In this document: positions 1 to 10,400 of the stretch, piece after piece
How the letters are laid out: each line of letters starts with the position of its first letter
Position numbering within the stretch: position 1 is the stretch's first letter
NCBI RefSeq assembly: GCF_019393635.1
Contig: NC_057863.1
Span: forward strand, 2,067,501-2,131,500
DNA length: 64,000 bases
Direction of reading: 5' to 3'
DNA from: Dromiciops gliroides
Lineage: Eukaryota; Chordata; Mammalia; Microbiotheria; Microbiotheriidae
Program-made: the position numbers and the translations under genes
The notes under the pieces: generated by a model
The model's database searches: none
What the model was told of the DNA's origin: nothing
What the model saw: only the letters and a program-made list of their open reading frames with translations

Positions 1-1033
1 GAGTTCCGTAGTTGTGGGGACACACCCCCATTGGAGGGGTTAGGTCAAGCTTTGCCCAGAAGGTGGTCTTTGAGCTGAGTCCTGAGGCAAGTCTCCGAGG
101 GGGAGGTTAGGAGGGACTGCATTCTAGGCATGGGGAATAGTTAGTACAAAGGCAAAGTGATGGGAGCTTTATAGTGGTGTGTGGGCCTCAAGGAAAAGGC
201 TGCTTTGGCCGTACCACAGATTGCAAGAGAGGGAGCGATGCCTGATGGGGCTGGTGAGAGAGGTTGGAGCCAGGTGGAGCAAGGCTTTAAAAGCTCAACA
301 GGGGAGCAAGTGGACTGGTGACTGATGAGGGTGAGGAGTCGGGGTGGGGCCAAGGGCTTTAGGAAGAGAGGAGGGTTTGGGTAGAGGGATCGTGGGGTCT
401 GCTTTGGGTACAGTGAGTGTGAGAATGGGAGCCAGTCTGCGGTGGAGGTGGGCCCGAGGCCCCTGAAGCTCACATTTGGGCTGCCAGCCTCTCCAACCAG
501 CCAGAGGCTGGCCCTGTGGGTCTGTTCTTGGCTGTCTGTGCTCCCCAGGGAAACAGCAGGTCCTTCCCCATAGAGAACAAGCCCTTTCACGAGCGTGTCC
601 CCATACAATCAGGGCCGCACAGTCTGCGGCCTCTCCCCTTCAGCTTCTCCAAGGGCACAGGGAAAGAGGTTGGTCCCATGATGTCAGGGCTATGGGGAAC
701 TCTGAGGCGGGTGCATCTGCGCTGCGGCTTCTAGTCTTAAAGGGTCCCCTGCAAGTGAAACAAACTGCCAGGGATCGCGCAGCCAGTGGGTGTCAGAGCA
801 GGGACTCAGGCAGGTCTTCATGGTGCTGAGGTTGGCGCCACTTTGTCCAGACGGATGAGCCAGAAAGTCATTTTCACGGACTTTGGAATGTGCTGCAATT
901 TGCTCTTGGAGGAAATGTTCCTCCTGGATTCTTTTCTAAGATAGGCAGGAGTCATAGAATTTTAGAGGTGGCAGGGAGGTACCTGAGGCCATCATCAGGG
1001 GCAACTCTAACCTGAGCCCCATCCACTAACCAG

Positions 1034-1393
1034 CCTTTATTAAGCACCTCCTGTACACTTATTAAGTACCTCCTGGGCACTTATAGAATACCTCCTGTGC
1101 ACTTATTAAGTACCTTCTGTGCACTCATTAAGTATCTCCTATGCACTTATTAAGTATCGCCTGTGCACTTATTTTATTTTTTCCCTGGGGACAATGAGGG
1201 TTAAATGACTTGCCCAGGGTCACACAGCTAGTAAGTGTCAAGTGTCTGAGGCCAGATTTGAACTCAGGTCCTCCTGAATCCAGGGCTGGTGCTTTATTCA
1301 CTGTGCCACCTAGCTGTCACCCCCCCCCCCCCCGTGCACTTATAAAGCACCTTCCGTACAGTTTTTTGTGCACTTATTGAGTACCTACTGTGC
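1034..1393. repeat. 22-bp minisatellite interrupted by a SINE
   Basis: The unit CACTTATTAAGTACCTCCTG plus two bases repeats about six times with mismatches between 1034 and 1168. It resumes for two to three copies at 1334-1393 after a SINE and a C-run. The unit resembles the antisense MIR/L2 motif 'attaagcacctactatgtgcc', so the array may have grown from such a relic; this is inference. Confidence 0.75.
1169..1322 (-). mobile_element. tRNA-derived marsupial SINE (WSINE1/SINE1_MD type), antisense
   Basis: The antisense core GTGACTTGCCCAGGGTCACA (here with one change) is followed by 'actcaggtcctcctgaatcc' and ends in 'ccacctagctg'. A T-rich start (the reversed A-tail) lies at 1169-1180. GTGCACTTAT occurs on both sides, either as target-site duplication or because the host minisatellite repeats it. 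Confidence 0.85.
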
Positions 1394-2122
1394 CAGGCCC
1401 CGGGTATACAAATGATGAGGGGCCATCGAGCTTCTGCCTGCAGATCTCTAGCGCCTCCCTTTCCACACTGGGATGTCCGGCCTCAATGGGTTTCTGCACC
1501 TTCTGCTCTTTAGGACCCAGTAGAACCAGGTGGCTCCCTCTTCTCGTAAGAGCCTTCTGAGAGCTAAAGGCAGCCTTCTGTCCCTGCCAGTTGTAATGTA
1601 GACACCCCCTTTCTTTGACCAGTGAGCCCAGGTGACTTCAAAGCATGCTGACAAGTTGGTGAGGCCAGGATGGGATGAGAAATCTGACTTGTGTGATCCA
1701 CAAAGCGGTGACCGAATAGGAATTTGCTTTCCCAAACCTCTCCCTCCTTCCCTCCCCCTAGCCCTTAGGATCAAGCTCAGTGGCCCTGGGGCCCTCAGTC
1801 TATGGGGGACACATGCCTTAACCCCCAGAGAAAGGGAACCTATTTAGGTGAGTGTTGAGGGAGTGACAGGAGCTTGTGGGGTGGGGTAGAGGAGGGGCCT
1901 CCCAGGGCCTCTGGTGGGAGGCAGCAATGTGAGTGAGGGCCCCGGGCAGGAAGAGTGAGGCAAGCTCTGGTGACAGGCTGGACGAGGGGGATGTTCAGGG
2001 AAGCTGAGATCACCCTGGGGGGCCTTGAATGCCAAGCCGAGCCTGATCCTGACCTCCCATGTGTTCATCTAGAGGGCTGTCGCCCTGTCCTCTGCAGTAA
2101 CCACCTCATTTCTGCTCTCCAG

Positions 2123-2240
2123 CTCATCTTCCAGGTGACCCCACTGAGTGGGCAGCAGTGGGCGGTTGTGCTGAAGATGTCCTTGCCTGTCATCTTGCTG
2201 GATGAAGGGCTTAAGTACCTGTCCCGAAACCACCTGAATG
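2123..2240 (+). CDS. ATP2A3: SERCA3 exon encoding the last membrane segments
   Basis: This is a 118-bp exon between a pyrimidine-rich acceptor (ctgctctccag) and a consensus donor (AATG|gtgagt). It is read in phase 0 and leaves one base over. It encodes 39 residues beginning [13 protein letters not shown] and ending [14 protein letters not shown], nearly identical to the SERCA family and closest, as I recall it, to human SERCA3 ([13 protein letters not shown]...LSRNHMH). SERCA3 is the endoplasmic-reticulum Ca2+-ATPase of platelets, lymphoid and epithelial cells. This part forms the luminal loop and the last transmembrane helix before the alternative tails. The length and end phase match the family exon after which SERCA3 splicing diverges. 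Only the 3' end of the gene lies in the window. Confidence 0.95.
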
Positions 2241-4208
2241 GTGAGTGCTGTGGGGGCTGCTGAGGCATCAGGGCCCTTTGGCTCCTCACCAGGCACTGGG
2301 CCCTGCTGGGTGACCCCCACCCGTTGCCTGGTCCCTTGCTTGCTCTGCTCATGCTGCCTCTGTGCCCATGCCTGCCTCCAGCTCTGGCCGACGGCGGCTG
2401 CTAGAACAATTCCTCTCCTACCTTTGGGGAGCCTGGGGATCCAGGATTGCCTCGGGGACCCCCCATCTCCAAACAATGGTGCCCACAACCCCTTGCCACA
2501 GGAATGGCCTTTCTGAGTGGGGGGCCATGGTTGAAGGGGGGCTTCAGGCCCCGAGCTGGGCCTTCTGGACCTCTTTGGGAGTGGCCCTCAATCCCCCAGT
2601 CACCAGATTGGGGAGAGCCTGGATGATTGTCACCGGGTCCCCACTAAGATAGAGCTTGGCTGCTCAGAGAAGGAGAAAGATGGCAGGAGTTATAGAAGGG
2701 CCCTGGCCCAGCCCCCTGCCCACTTCGGCCTCAGCTTCAGGCAGGGAGAAAAGTTGTGAGTGGGGACCCTGCCCCACAGGACCCTTTATTGGCAAAGACC
2801 ACGGAGCTGGTTCCAGGCAGCAGCCAGACTTGGGCGTCTGAGGAAGGCGTCCAACAAGGAAGGCTGGGATGTCTGACTCAGCCAGACAGACCTCTGTCAT
2901 GGGACCATGGGCTTTCAAAGCTGGGAGAGGCCTCTGTGATGGTCTAGTCCAGCCCTGACCCTCACACACATGCTCAGTGTCACATACCCAGTAAGTGCTC
3001 ATCCAGCTTCTTGGAGACCCTCCTGACGGGCAGCACCCCCTCAGAGCAGCCTCTCTTTGGGAGGAGTTTTGCCTGGCCCAGGGCTCAGGTTCCTCCCCCC
3101 CCCCCAGTCCAACAAACAGGACTAGACAGAAGGGTGGGGCTTCATCAGTGCAGTCAGTGGGGAGCATTTGTTAAGCCCCAGGCACTGAGCTAAGTATCAG
3201 CACAGAGTCACAGCCCACAAGCCTGCTCTGGCCTAAATTCCCTGCAGGCTGTTTGTTTGACACCTCAGATGGGGTGACCGGCCAGCTTTTGGGAGAGGGA
3301 TTGCCCAGCAAGCTCCCCAGACCTAGAGGGCTGAGCTGACACCGGGACCCCTGGTCTCCCCCTCTCCCCACGTCTCAAGAGGAAGCACAGAAAGAGCTGA
3401 AAGGGGGTTTAGGCATCATGGAGCCCACTCTGACTCCTTGGGCCGCGGCCGGCTGTCCAGGCAGGCTTCTGAGAGATGGGGGGGGGGGTTTCTGCTGCTC
3501 TGAAGGACCCAGGGCCACTGAGCCAAACTAGGCCAGGGTCCCGAGCGCTGGGGGAAGAGGGGATGAAAATGAAGGGAGGAATAAAGGCGCTCCCAGCTGG
3601 GTCTGAGAGCAGGGTTCACAAGGAAGGAGGCTGGAGATGGAGAGGCCAGAGCTAGGAAGAGCCCCCTGGCCGTCCCCCCTCCCCTGACCTCCCAGCCAGG
3701 TCTGGCCTCTGGGCTCAGGGCTCAGCAGGCAGCACCACAGGAGCCCTGGGGCTGGGGGAATCGTGGGCACGAGTTTCAGGAGCCACGATCCCTGGGATCC
3801 TGGATACCAAGTGGGCCTGTGCTGCCCCCTCCAGCTCTGACCTGTGGTCAGGGCCTCCTGGCCATCGACTTTTGTGGGGATCATTGCTCTAAGTGTGGGA
3901 TCCACGTGGAAAAGACAGGCCTGCCTAGAAGGGGCCCAGGGGTGGAGCCTCCCTGGGCCTGGAGTGAGTGTGTCTGAGAGAGCTCAGCTGTACCCTCCCC
4001 ATCCTCCCCCAGGCCCTGCCCCACTCTCCTTCTGGGGTTGATTTGGGGGCCCCAGGCCTGATGGATCACAGTAGCTTGCTCACTGCCCCCACCTGCACTG
4101 CCACACCTCATCCGCCTCCCATGCCTGCGCTTGGACCACATCCTTACGGTCCCTCATCCTCATGGCCGCATCCTCGGCTCCTCTCTGAGTGTCCCTGTCT
4201 CTCACCAG

Positions 4209-4429
4209 GAATCCTCAGGACAGCCTCCCAGGCATGGAGCAGTCATCCTCCCCCAGGACCTCCCCTGGACACCCCACAAAACCCGGTTGGCCTCTGCTCT
4301 AGTTTTCTCCTTGTGCACTCTCTTCCCATGTGCCCCAGGTTCAGCCCCCAGACCCGAGGGTGCAGGGGCCTTGGGGCCAGCCCTGGGAAGGGGGCCGCCT
4401 CCTCCGGGGGCAGCAGTGGCCCATCTTGA
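4209..4429 (+). CDS. ATP2A3: ATP2A3 alternative C-terminal exon (SERCA3b-like tail)
   Basis: The acceptor 'tgtccctgtctctcaccag' is strong. Joined to the single leftover G of the exon at 2123-2240, the frame reads GILRTASQAWSSHPPPGPP and then a proline-rich tail. This aligns with the human SERCA3b-type tail as I remember it (GLLRTVSQAWSRQPL...). If not spliced again the frame stops at 4427-4429. A possible internal donor near 4284 (CCCG|gttggc) is weak, so the 3' boundary is uncertain. In human, inclusion or skipping of this exon gives SERCA3 isoforms with different Ca2+ affinity; that this happens here is inferred from homology. Confidence 0.7.
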
Positions 4430-4545
4430 GGCCTGTGGTCCCCTCCACCCACCCAGACCCAGGGAATGTGCAGGCAGGATCCAGGGCAGGAATGTCCCCA
4501 GAGAGCGGGCCCTTGGGGCTACACAGAGCTGCGGCTTCATTCCAG

Positions 4546-4613
4546 ACGATGAAAATAACTTCCCCTCCCACAGTCCCGGCTGGCACGGCCACTATCTGGC
4601 TAAAAAATATTGA
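4546..4613 (+). CDS. ATP2A3: Candidate terminal ATP2A3 exon (SERCA3a-like position)
   Basis: The acceptor 'gcttcattccag' is followed by a frame compatible with the one-base phase of the upstream exon. It starts DDENNF and stops at 4611-4613 after 22 residues rich in polar and aromatic residues. Its place after the SERCA3b-like exon matches the human exon encoding the short SERCA3a tail (EEMSQK), but residue similarity is minimal. An alternative is an acceptor at 3378-3379 (pyrimidine-rich, tctcaag), whose frame begins EEAQKELKGG and recalls the rodent ending; that frame runs on to a stop about 45 codons later. Only cDNA can choose. Confidence 0.35.
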
Positions 4614-6299
4614 CTTAAAACCAACAAAACCCTTGCCCGACTTTCCGCTCTGGCCTCTTTGGAGTGGTCTCAGCAGCTTCTCGGGGCTCCTCTGTGAACC
4701 TTCCTGAGCTTCATCCGGGGCCTGGGGTCATGTGGCCTCTGGGCAGGGTCCCGCCTTACCTGCTGTCACCCATCTGCCCTGGCAGCCCGCAGCACCATGG
4801 GCTCTGGGGAGGGAGGCCCTGGGGGACAACAGCCTCTGGGATGCCTGACTGGGGCCATGGGTGGGAGGACAGACTGGGCCCAGGTGAGCACTGGGCAGGA
4901 GTCAGGGGTCTGCCTTGAGCAGTGGCCTCCTCCTGGATTGAGCCAGTTCTGGCCGCCCCAGAGCGAGGCCTCTCTTGGGAATAACTCTGGGATTAATGGG
5001 GAGCCTCTCAGAGACCAGTGGGAGTGAGAGACAAGATACCAGTCTGTTCCCAAGCCAGCCACGAGGCCTTGTAGGGAAGTAAATTTCCCAGCATGCTGGT
5101 GACTGGTCCAGACTCTCTCAGATGATTTATAGGGGAGGAAAGAAAACAGAGAAGAGCTAATCCCCCAGACTCGGCGGAGGCCCTTCCTGAGTCCTCCAGG
5201 ACCCCTCCTGCCTGCTCCTTAGGGGCGCCCCCCGCCCCCGCTCTGAAGAGAGAGGACCTGGCTTGACTGGAACTGAAGTGTCAGAGGGCAGAGGGCCACA
5301 TTCCATCAGGCTGGGGTGGTTAGATGGGGGGGCCACAGCAATAGGGAGGGTTCTTGAGAAGAAGAGAGAGGAAAGGAGAGGAGAGGAAGGATAGAAGTCA
5401 TGTTTAAGGACAAGCTGGAAGCTGAGGGGGAAGGAGGGGAGGCAGGTTCACTGTCCATGTGCAGTACCCAAGGGTGCTACCCAGGGGCCCTACCATTGAT
5501 CTCTGAAACCCTGTGAAGACTGGAGTGTCAGTGAATTCAGAGGTCATCAAATGACCAGGCTTAAAGGGCCTGGCTGGCCAGGGAGGGCTGCGGGGCCCTG
5601 GATGGCAGTCAGGGTCCCCCAGGACTCAACAGGCTGGAAAAGGGGCCACATCCTAGAAGAGGAGATGGAGGGGAGGAAAGGAGGAGGGACCCCAGAAATA
5701 GGCAGCGGGGATGTGATGAGGACCCGGGGCTGCGCTGAGTTGTTCATAGAGGAGGATTGTCTGGGAAAGGTGGAGTTGGGCCACAGGCTGCCGTGTTCAG
5801 TTCTGGGCAGTGCGCTTTGGGAAGCGCGTGGGACCTCAGTAGCTTACCCACCAAGAACTGGGGTTGTTCAGCCTGGAGGAGAGAAGATTTGGTGAGGGTG
5901 GCATGATAGCCAAGACACAGAGCAGAAATCTTGGCCCTGAGGGAAGAACCCCAGAGAAATGTGGCTGCACAGGGAACTCTTGTACTGACCCAGATTTGGG
6001 AAGTTGCTTTTGGCTGAATTTAAGGGAAATTTTCAAGACACTTCAGGCTCTTCCAAAGTGGAGTGGGCTGCCCTGAGAGCTGGGGAGTCCCTCCATCTCT
6101 GGGCATCTTCGGGCAGAGGCTGAGTGACCACTTGGGCCCAGGATGTTGTAAAGGGGGGTTCTGAGTCAGAGAGCCAGGGATTGGTCATTACCCTTTGGTT
6201 TGAACTGCAGGTTTTCACCCCCCAACCTCAGGCAACCAGAGCTTTGGGTGAAGCTTAGGAGGAAAAACCCCTCTCCACACTGGGTTTATATATGCACAA
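4614..6299 (+). other. ATP2A3: Probable ATP2A3 3' untranslated region
   Basis: No open frame of recognisable origin is present between the candidate stop at 4613 and the first AATAAA at 6300. About half of it (5520 onward) is derived from a CR1/L3 LINE, so the true 3' end could lie earlier and use a non-canonical signal. Confidence 0.4.
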
Positions 6300-6440
6300 A
6301 ATAAAATGTAGAGGATTGTAGAGGAACCCAGTGATCTCACAGGAGGGTAGCCCCATGACCAAAAAAACCAAGTTCATGCATCCCAGGTTAAGGACATCTG
6401 AACTAGGTGGTCACTGAAGTCTCTTCCAATGTGAGGTTGG
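5520..6440 (+). mobile_element. CR1/L3 LINE 3'-end relic
   Basis: Landmarks of the CR1/L3 3' part appear in order on the + strand: 'gttcagcctggaggagagaag' near 5868, 'ccaaagtggagtgggctgcc' at 6054, 'gcagaggctgagtgaccactt' at 6114, 'ggatgttgtaaag' at 6142 and 'aactaggtggtcactgaagtctcttcca' at 6400. The copy is diverged and interrupted around 6230-6380. This ancient family predates the marsupial-placental split. Confidence 0.7.
6300..6305 (+). terminator. ATP2A3: Candidate ATP2A3 poly(A) signal
   Basis: A canonical AATAAA within 'gcacaaaataaaatgtag' is the first one downstream of the ATP2A3 tail exons. It lies inside or next to LINE-derived sequence and has no striking GT-rich element right after it, so the call rests mainly on position. 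Confidence 0.35.
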
Positions 6441-6441
6441 T

Positions 6442-6471
6442 GGTTGTGCGTGTGTGTGCATGTATGTGTGC

Positions 6472-6504
<33 letters not shown>

Positions 6505-6676
6505 GGAGGGAGGAAGAGACAGAGACAGAGAGACAGAGAGGGAAGGACAGAGAGTGGGAGGGAGGAAGAGAGAAGGAGAAAGGGAGAGAGAAAAGAGAGG
6601 GAGGGAGGAAGAGAGAAAGAGAGAAGAAGAAAGGAGAAAGAGAGGAAGAAAGAGGGAGGGAGGGATAGACAGAGAC
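6442..6676. repeat. (GT)n followed by long (GA/GGA)n purine tract
   Basis: About 45 bp of alternating GT with interruptions pass directly into about 190 bp of GAGA/GGAGG purine-rich sequence on the + strand. It has Z-DNA-prone and triplex-prone halves. The open frames seen here on both strands are products of the low complexity. Confidence 0.9.
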
Positions 6677-6739
6677 TGAGACAGAGTGCACAAGTGCGCA
6701 CTGGGCTTGGCATCTGAAAGACCAAAGCTGAAACCCTAC

Positions 6740-6880
6740 GCTGGACACCTTAACTAGGAGGTCCTGTGAGCTCAGTTTCCCTGTCTATAAAACGGAGATA
6801 AGAGTGCCCACCTCACAGCAAATGCTCCAGTGAGATCATGTGTGTGAGGGGGGTTGCAACCCTTAATGCTCTGTGTAAGT
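6740..6880 (+). mobile_element. MIR-type SINE fragment
   Basis: The MIR landmark 'gctcagtttccctgtctataaaacggagataagagtgcccacc' and the following 'gtgagatcatgtgtgtgagg' are recognisable but diverged; the tRNA-like head is missing. Confidence 0.6.
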
Positions 6881-7199
6881 CTCAGCTTAGGTCTGGTGTG
6901 TATTTTAACTCTGATTTGGGGGTTCTCCCCAAATACGTTTTTCTCTTAGAAGAAAAGAACCGGAAATGATGGATGCGACCCCTGCGCACTCTCACTTTCT
7001 GCCTGAAGCCTCGGGGGCTGGCTCTGCGGTCAGCGTTCAGTCGGGCAGCTCAGCGGCTGGCCAGTGAATGCCTGAAAGCAACATTTGGATCCTCTGGGTT
7101 CCTGCCCCTCCAGTTTTGTTTGTTTGGAGATTTTGTTCGCATGTGTCTGTAGCCCCTGCCCTCCTTAGGGCTCTGCCTCTCCCATGCTTGTGTCTCATC

Positions 7200-7450
7200 C
7201 GTAGTCTGTCTGTCTCTCCACCCCACCCCTATCTCTCTGATAGTCACCTTCCATCTCTCTGAGCCTGCTCCTCTGTGTTGCTCTCTCTGTCTCTCTCTGT
7301 CTCTTTGTCTCTCTGTCTCTGTCTGTGTCTCTGTTATCTTTGTCGTCTCTGTCTCTCTGTCTGTGTCTCTCTCTGCCTGTCTCTTTCTGTCATCTTTGTC
7401 ATCTCTGTCTGTCTCTGTCTCCCTTTGTCTCCCTTCTCCCCACCCCACCC
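7200..7450. repeat. (CTGTCT)n pyrimidine-rich microsatellite
   Basis: Imperfect CTCTCTGTCT/GTCTCTCTCTGT repeats cover about 190 bp. Frames on both strands remain open because the hexamer lacks stop codons; no coding potential is claimed. Confidence 0.9.
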
Positions 7451-10400
7451 CCATCTCTCTCATTGTCCCTTCTGGTCTCTCTGGGCCTGCTTCTTTGTGT
7501 GGGTCTCTTGCTCTTTCTTCCTCCCTTGGAGGCCCAGGTGTGAGGCTGCTCATTCTCTGGGAGACCTGAAACCTTCCTGGGTTCCTTCTGCCCCCAGAGG
7601 CCTTTCCAGGGCTGGCTCGCCAGTGGGCGCACTGGTGCCAGACCTGCAGGCTCTCTTGGCCTTGAGGGGCCCGTCCCTGCAGACCCCTGAAGGTTAGTTT
7701 CAGAATTTTTACTCAGTATCATCGCTTCACAGCTAGAAGGGCCTCAGAGGGCCTCTGTGCCAGGCCTCTTTACAGGTGGGGAAGCTGAGGCTGAGGGAGG
7801 TGTCTGGACAGGAGTAGGGGCAGAGGCAGGCCGTGCACGCCCTCCTTACTGAGGAGCAGTTGGAAGGACTGGGCCGCTCCCACTCAGAATCTCCACCCCC
7901 AGAGCCAGCATGCCCTCTCCCCTGAGCCTCTTTGCCTGTTTCCTTTGCTCGGCCCCTGGAAAACCCCTTGTTTCCTCCCACCTTGCCCAGTGGCCAGGGT
8001 TCTCTTGAGGTCCTTGGGAGAACCCCCCCCCCATCCCCAACCATGGTCCTCCTGGGAGCTCCTTCCTGGAGCCCAGCAGAGGTGGCAACATCACCCATGA
8101 GACTCTGCCTAGCTGGGCCCTCAATCCCAAGAAGACCCCCCCACTCCCCCTCCCCAGAATAGCTGCTCCCAGCTCTTAAGGAAGGACCCCCCACTCCAGC
8201 TGGGGGGCTTCTGGGGGGCCTGTGAGTATAGAAGCAAAGAGACAGAGGCTCTCAAGCCCAGGCCTGGGGGTGGGGTGGGGCTGGTGTCTCACTCACCTCC
8301 ACCCAACCTGCCCAGGTGAGCCCTGTGGCACCAGCCTCTGGCCTCTCCATCCCATGCCCAGCTCACCTCTGGTGTGGGAAGAGGGGGCCCAGTGTGAACC
8401 TAGGGACAACTGTACAGACTGGCTTAGGACAGCCCAATGGCCAAGGCCACACAGACCACCAGCGCGTGCCTGCGACGTTCTTTGTTCACTCACATGGGAA
8501 AGACTCAGCAACACCAGCCCCCGATCCTCGGGGGCCTTCTGGAGACAGCGGCACACTGCTCACCGTCCCTGGCCCAGCCTGTCGGTCTGTCTCTGCAAGC
8601 AGCTCTTGGGGGTCATGCCTGGGCTCTGCACTGCACCCACCACCATCTCCAGCTAAGCTCTAGCCCTTCCCCCCCACACTGCCCAAGGCCTGGAGCCTGA
8701 CCCTGCTTCTGTATCCAAGCACTTTTGTGACCTTTGCTCCTGGGGCGCCATCTTGCCTAGCCGTGGGTGAATGGACGGAAGGAGGCCGGCAGAGGCTCCT
8801 GGGGTTTAGATTCTCTACAAAGCTGGGAGGGGAGCGGAAGAATGGAGAGGACGCCCAGCCCGGCTTCCTGCCTTGAGCGCCTCTGGCCAATGAGACCTGG
8901 CTTGTCCTCCTCCTCTGGGAGGCCCCTGTACCGTCCAGGGGGGTGGGGAGGGGCTTGGGAAGCCACCTGGGTGGGGGGGGGCATCTCCCCCTGCGCTCCC
9001 CTCCTGTGAGGACAGAGGCAGCTGCAGGGGAGGGAGCAGGAGGGGCAGCAGGCTGGGGAGGGGTATGGCTTCCATTCCCTTGGGCTTGCCCTCTGTCCCA
9101 CCTGGGGCACCGGCCCCCCGCTGAGCCTCCCCACCAAAGCCTCAGAATCCCCAGGAGAGCCTGCTGCCTGCCCCCAAGACTGCAATAGCTGGTGTTGGAG
9201 GAGGAGCACGAGAGAGTTTGAGGGGGCAGGACGAGGAGGGGAGCCGACGGCAGGGTACAGGAGTGGGGCGCTTTTCGAGCCCGGGGCCCGGGCCCAGAGA
9301 GCTCCAGGCCTTTGCCAGGGGAGGTGGCATCATTCTGAGGATGAGGGCATTGTGCCAAGGAGGGCAGTCTCTTCCATCTGCTGAGGCCGGCGGTCCTCAG
9401 GAAGTCAGACTCCTGTCCCAGACCCTCAGGGCTGGGTGAGCCCTGGGGGCGTGTGTGGGGAAGCCCAGGGTCCAGCTGTGAGCAGTTGGAGAGGAGAGCC
9501 TGGGGAATGGGGGGGGATGGAGGACTAGGATCCCCGAGATCGAGTCCCCATCTGAGGTCCGGAGAGTGGAAGCAGGGCCCCAAAGCTCCAGAATCAGGTG
9601 CTGGGCGCTGGAGCAAGCAGAGTATTCCAAACCACCCCCACCGACAGGGAGGGGGGAGGGGGCGGGGCCTCCCACCGCCTCCATCGCCAGTGCTTCCCCC
9701 CTTGCTTGTGGGCAGATGTCTTTCCTTAAGCAAAAGAAGCCCCAACTTGACAAAGGTCACAAGTAGACTTTGGTCCTAGGCCTCCCGCCACTCCTCCTGT
9801 AAGCCCGGGCAGGGACCAGGCAGCTGCCCCAAGCTCCGAGCTAGGGCTCCCCGACGCTTAGCAGCCATCCCCGGTGGGCAGCTCCTTTGAGAAGGGGCCC
9901 AGGGGAGGTGTCCTACCCTGAGCAAACCCGAAGACCCCAAAGCTCTCTGCACCTCCTGCCCCTTCCCTGCACGGCCACTTAGACTGTAAATCAGTAGGGA
10001 AGTAGGAGCCAATTTGGCTGATTTCTTTACACACGTTCTTTGAGGACCACCCAGGTTCCATGGTGTGAGGATACAGAGACTTTTGCACAGCGACATGAAT
10101 GAAAAATAGCACATTGGGTTCAAAAAGCCAACGGCCCAAATGGGCGAGAAGGGGCGCGTCTGGGCCGCTGCCGGCAGGGGTGCGGCATGTGGCGGTGGTG
10201 CAGGGAGGCCGGGGCAGCTGAGGGGACTCATGTGGGCACCAGAGTCCGGGGACCCGGGTCTGTGCGTACAAGGACTGGCTGAAGAATTTGGGCGTGTTGG
10301 TTCTGGCCCGCAGGGGCCGTTCTGTGCAGGACGGATCTTCTGTTCTGTGGCACCGAGCTGAGGAAGGACTGGCGGGTGACTCTCAGTTAGAGGAAAAAGA

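Larger units (their letters stand above)
1..2122 (+). other. ATP2A3: ATP2A3 intron (partial)
   Basis: This stretch precedes the recognised ATP2A3 exon at 2123 and contains no segment resembling the preceding SERCA exon (the one encoding the ...LHFLILxVxPLP membrane segment). It is therefore read as intron, with the exon before lying outside the window. It holds a 22-bp minisatellite split by a SINE (1034-1393) and old, unclassified interspersed-repeat-like sequence (about 30-480). Open frames here are short and show no homology I recognise. Confidence 0.7.

Noticed and set aside
3380-3527. Possible ATP2A3 tail exon beginning EEAQKELKGG after a pyrimidine-rich acceptor
   Set aside because: Not called as a feature because it precedes the SERCA3b-like exon, unlike the human order, and runs on for about 45 codons; kept only as an alternative to 4546.
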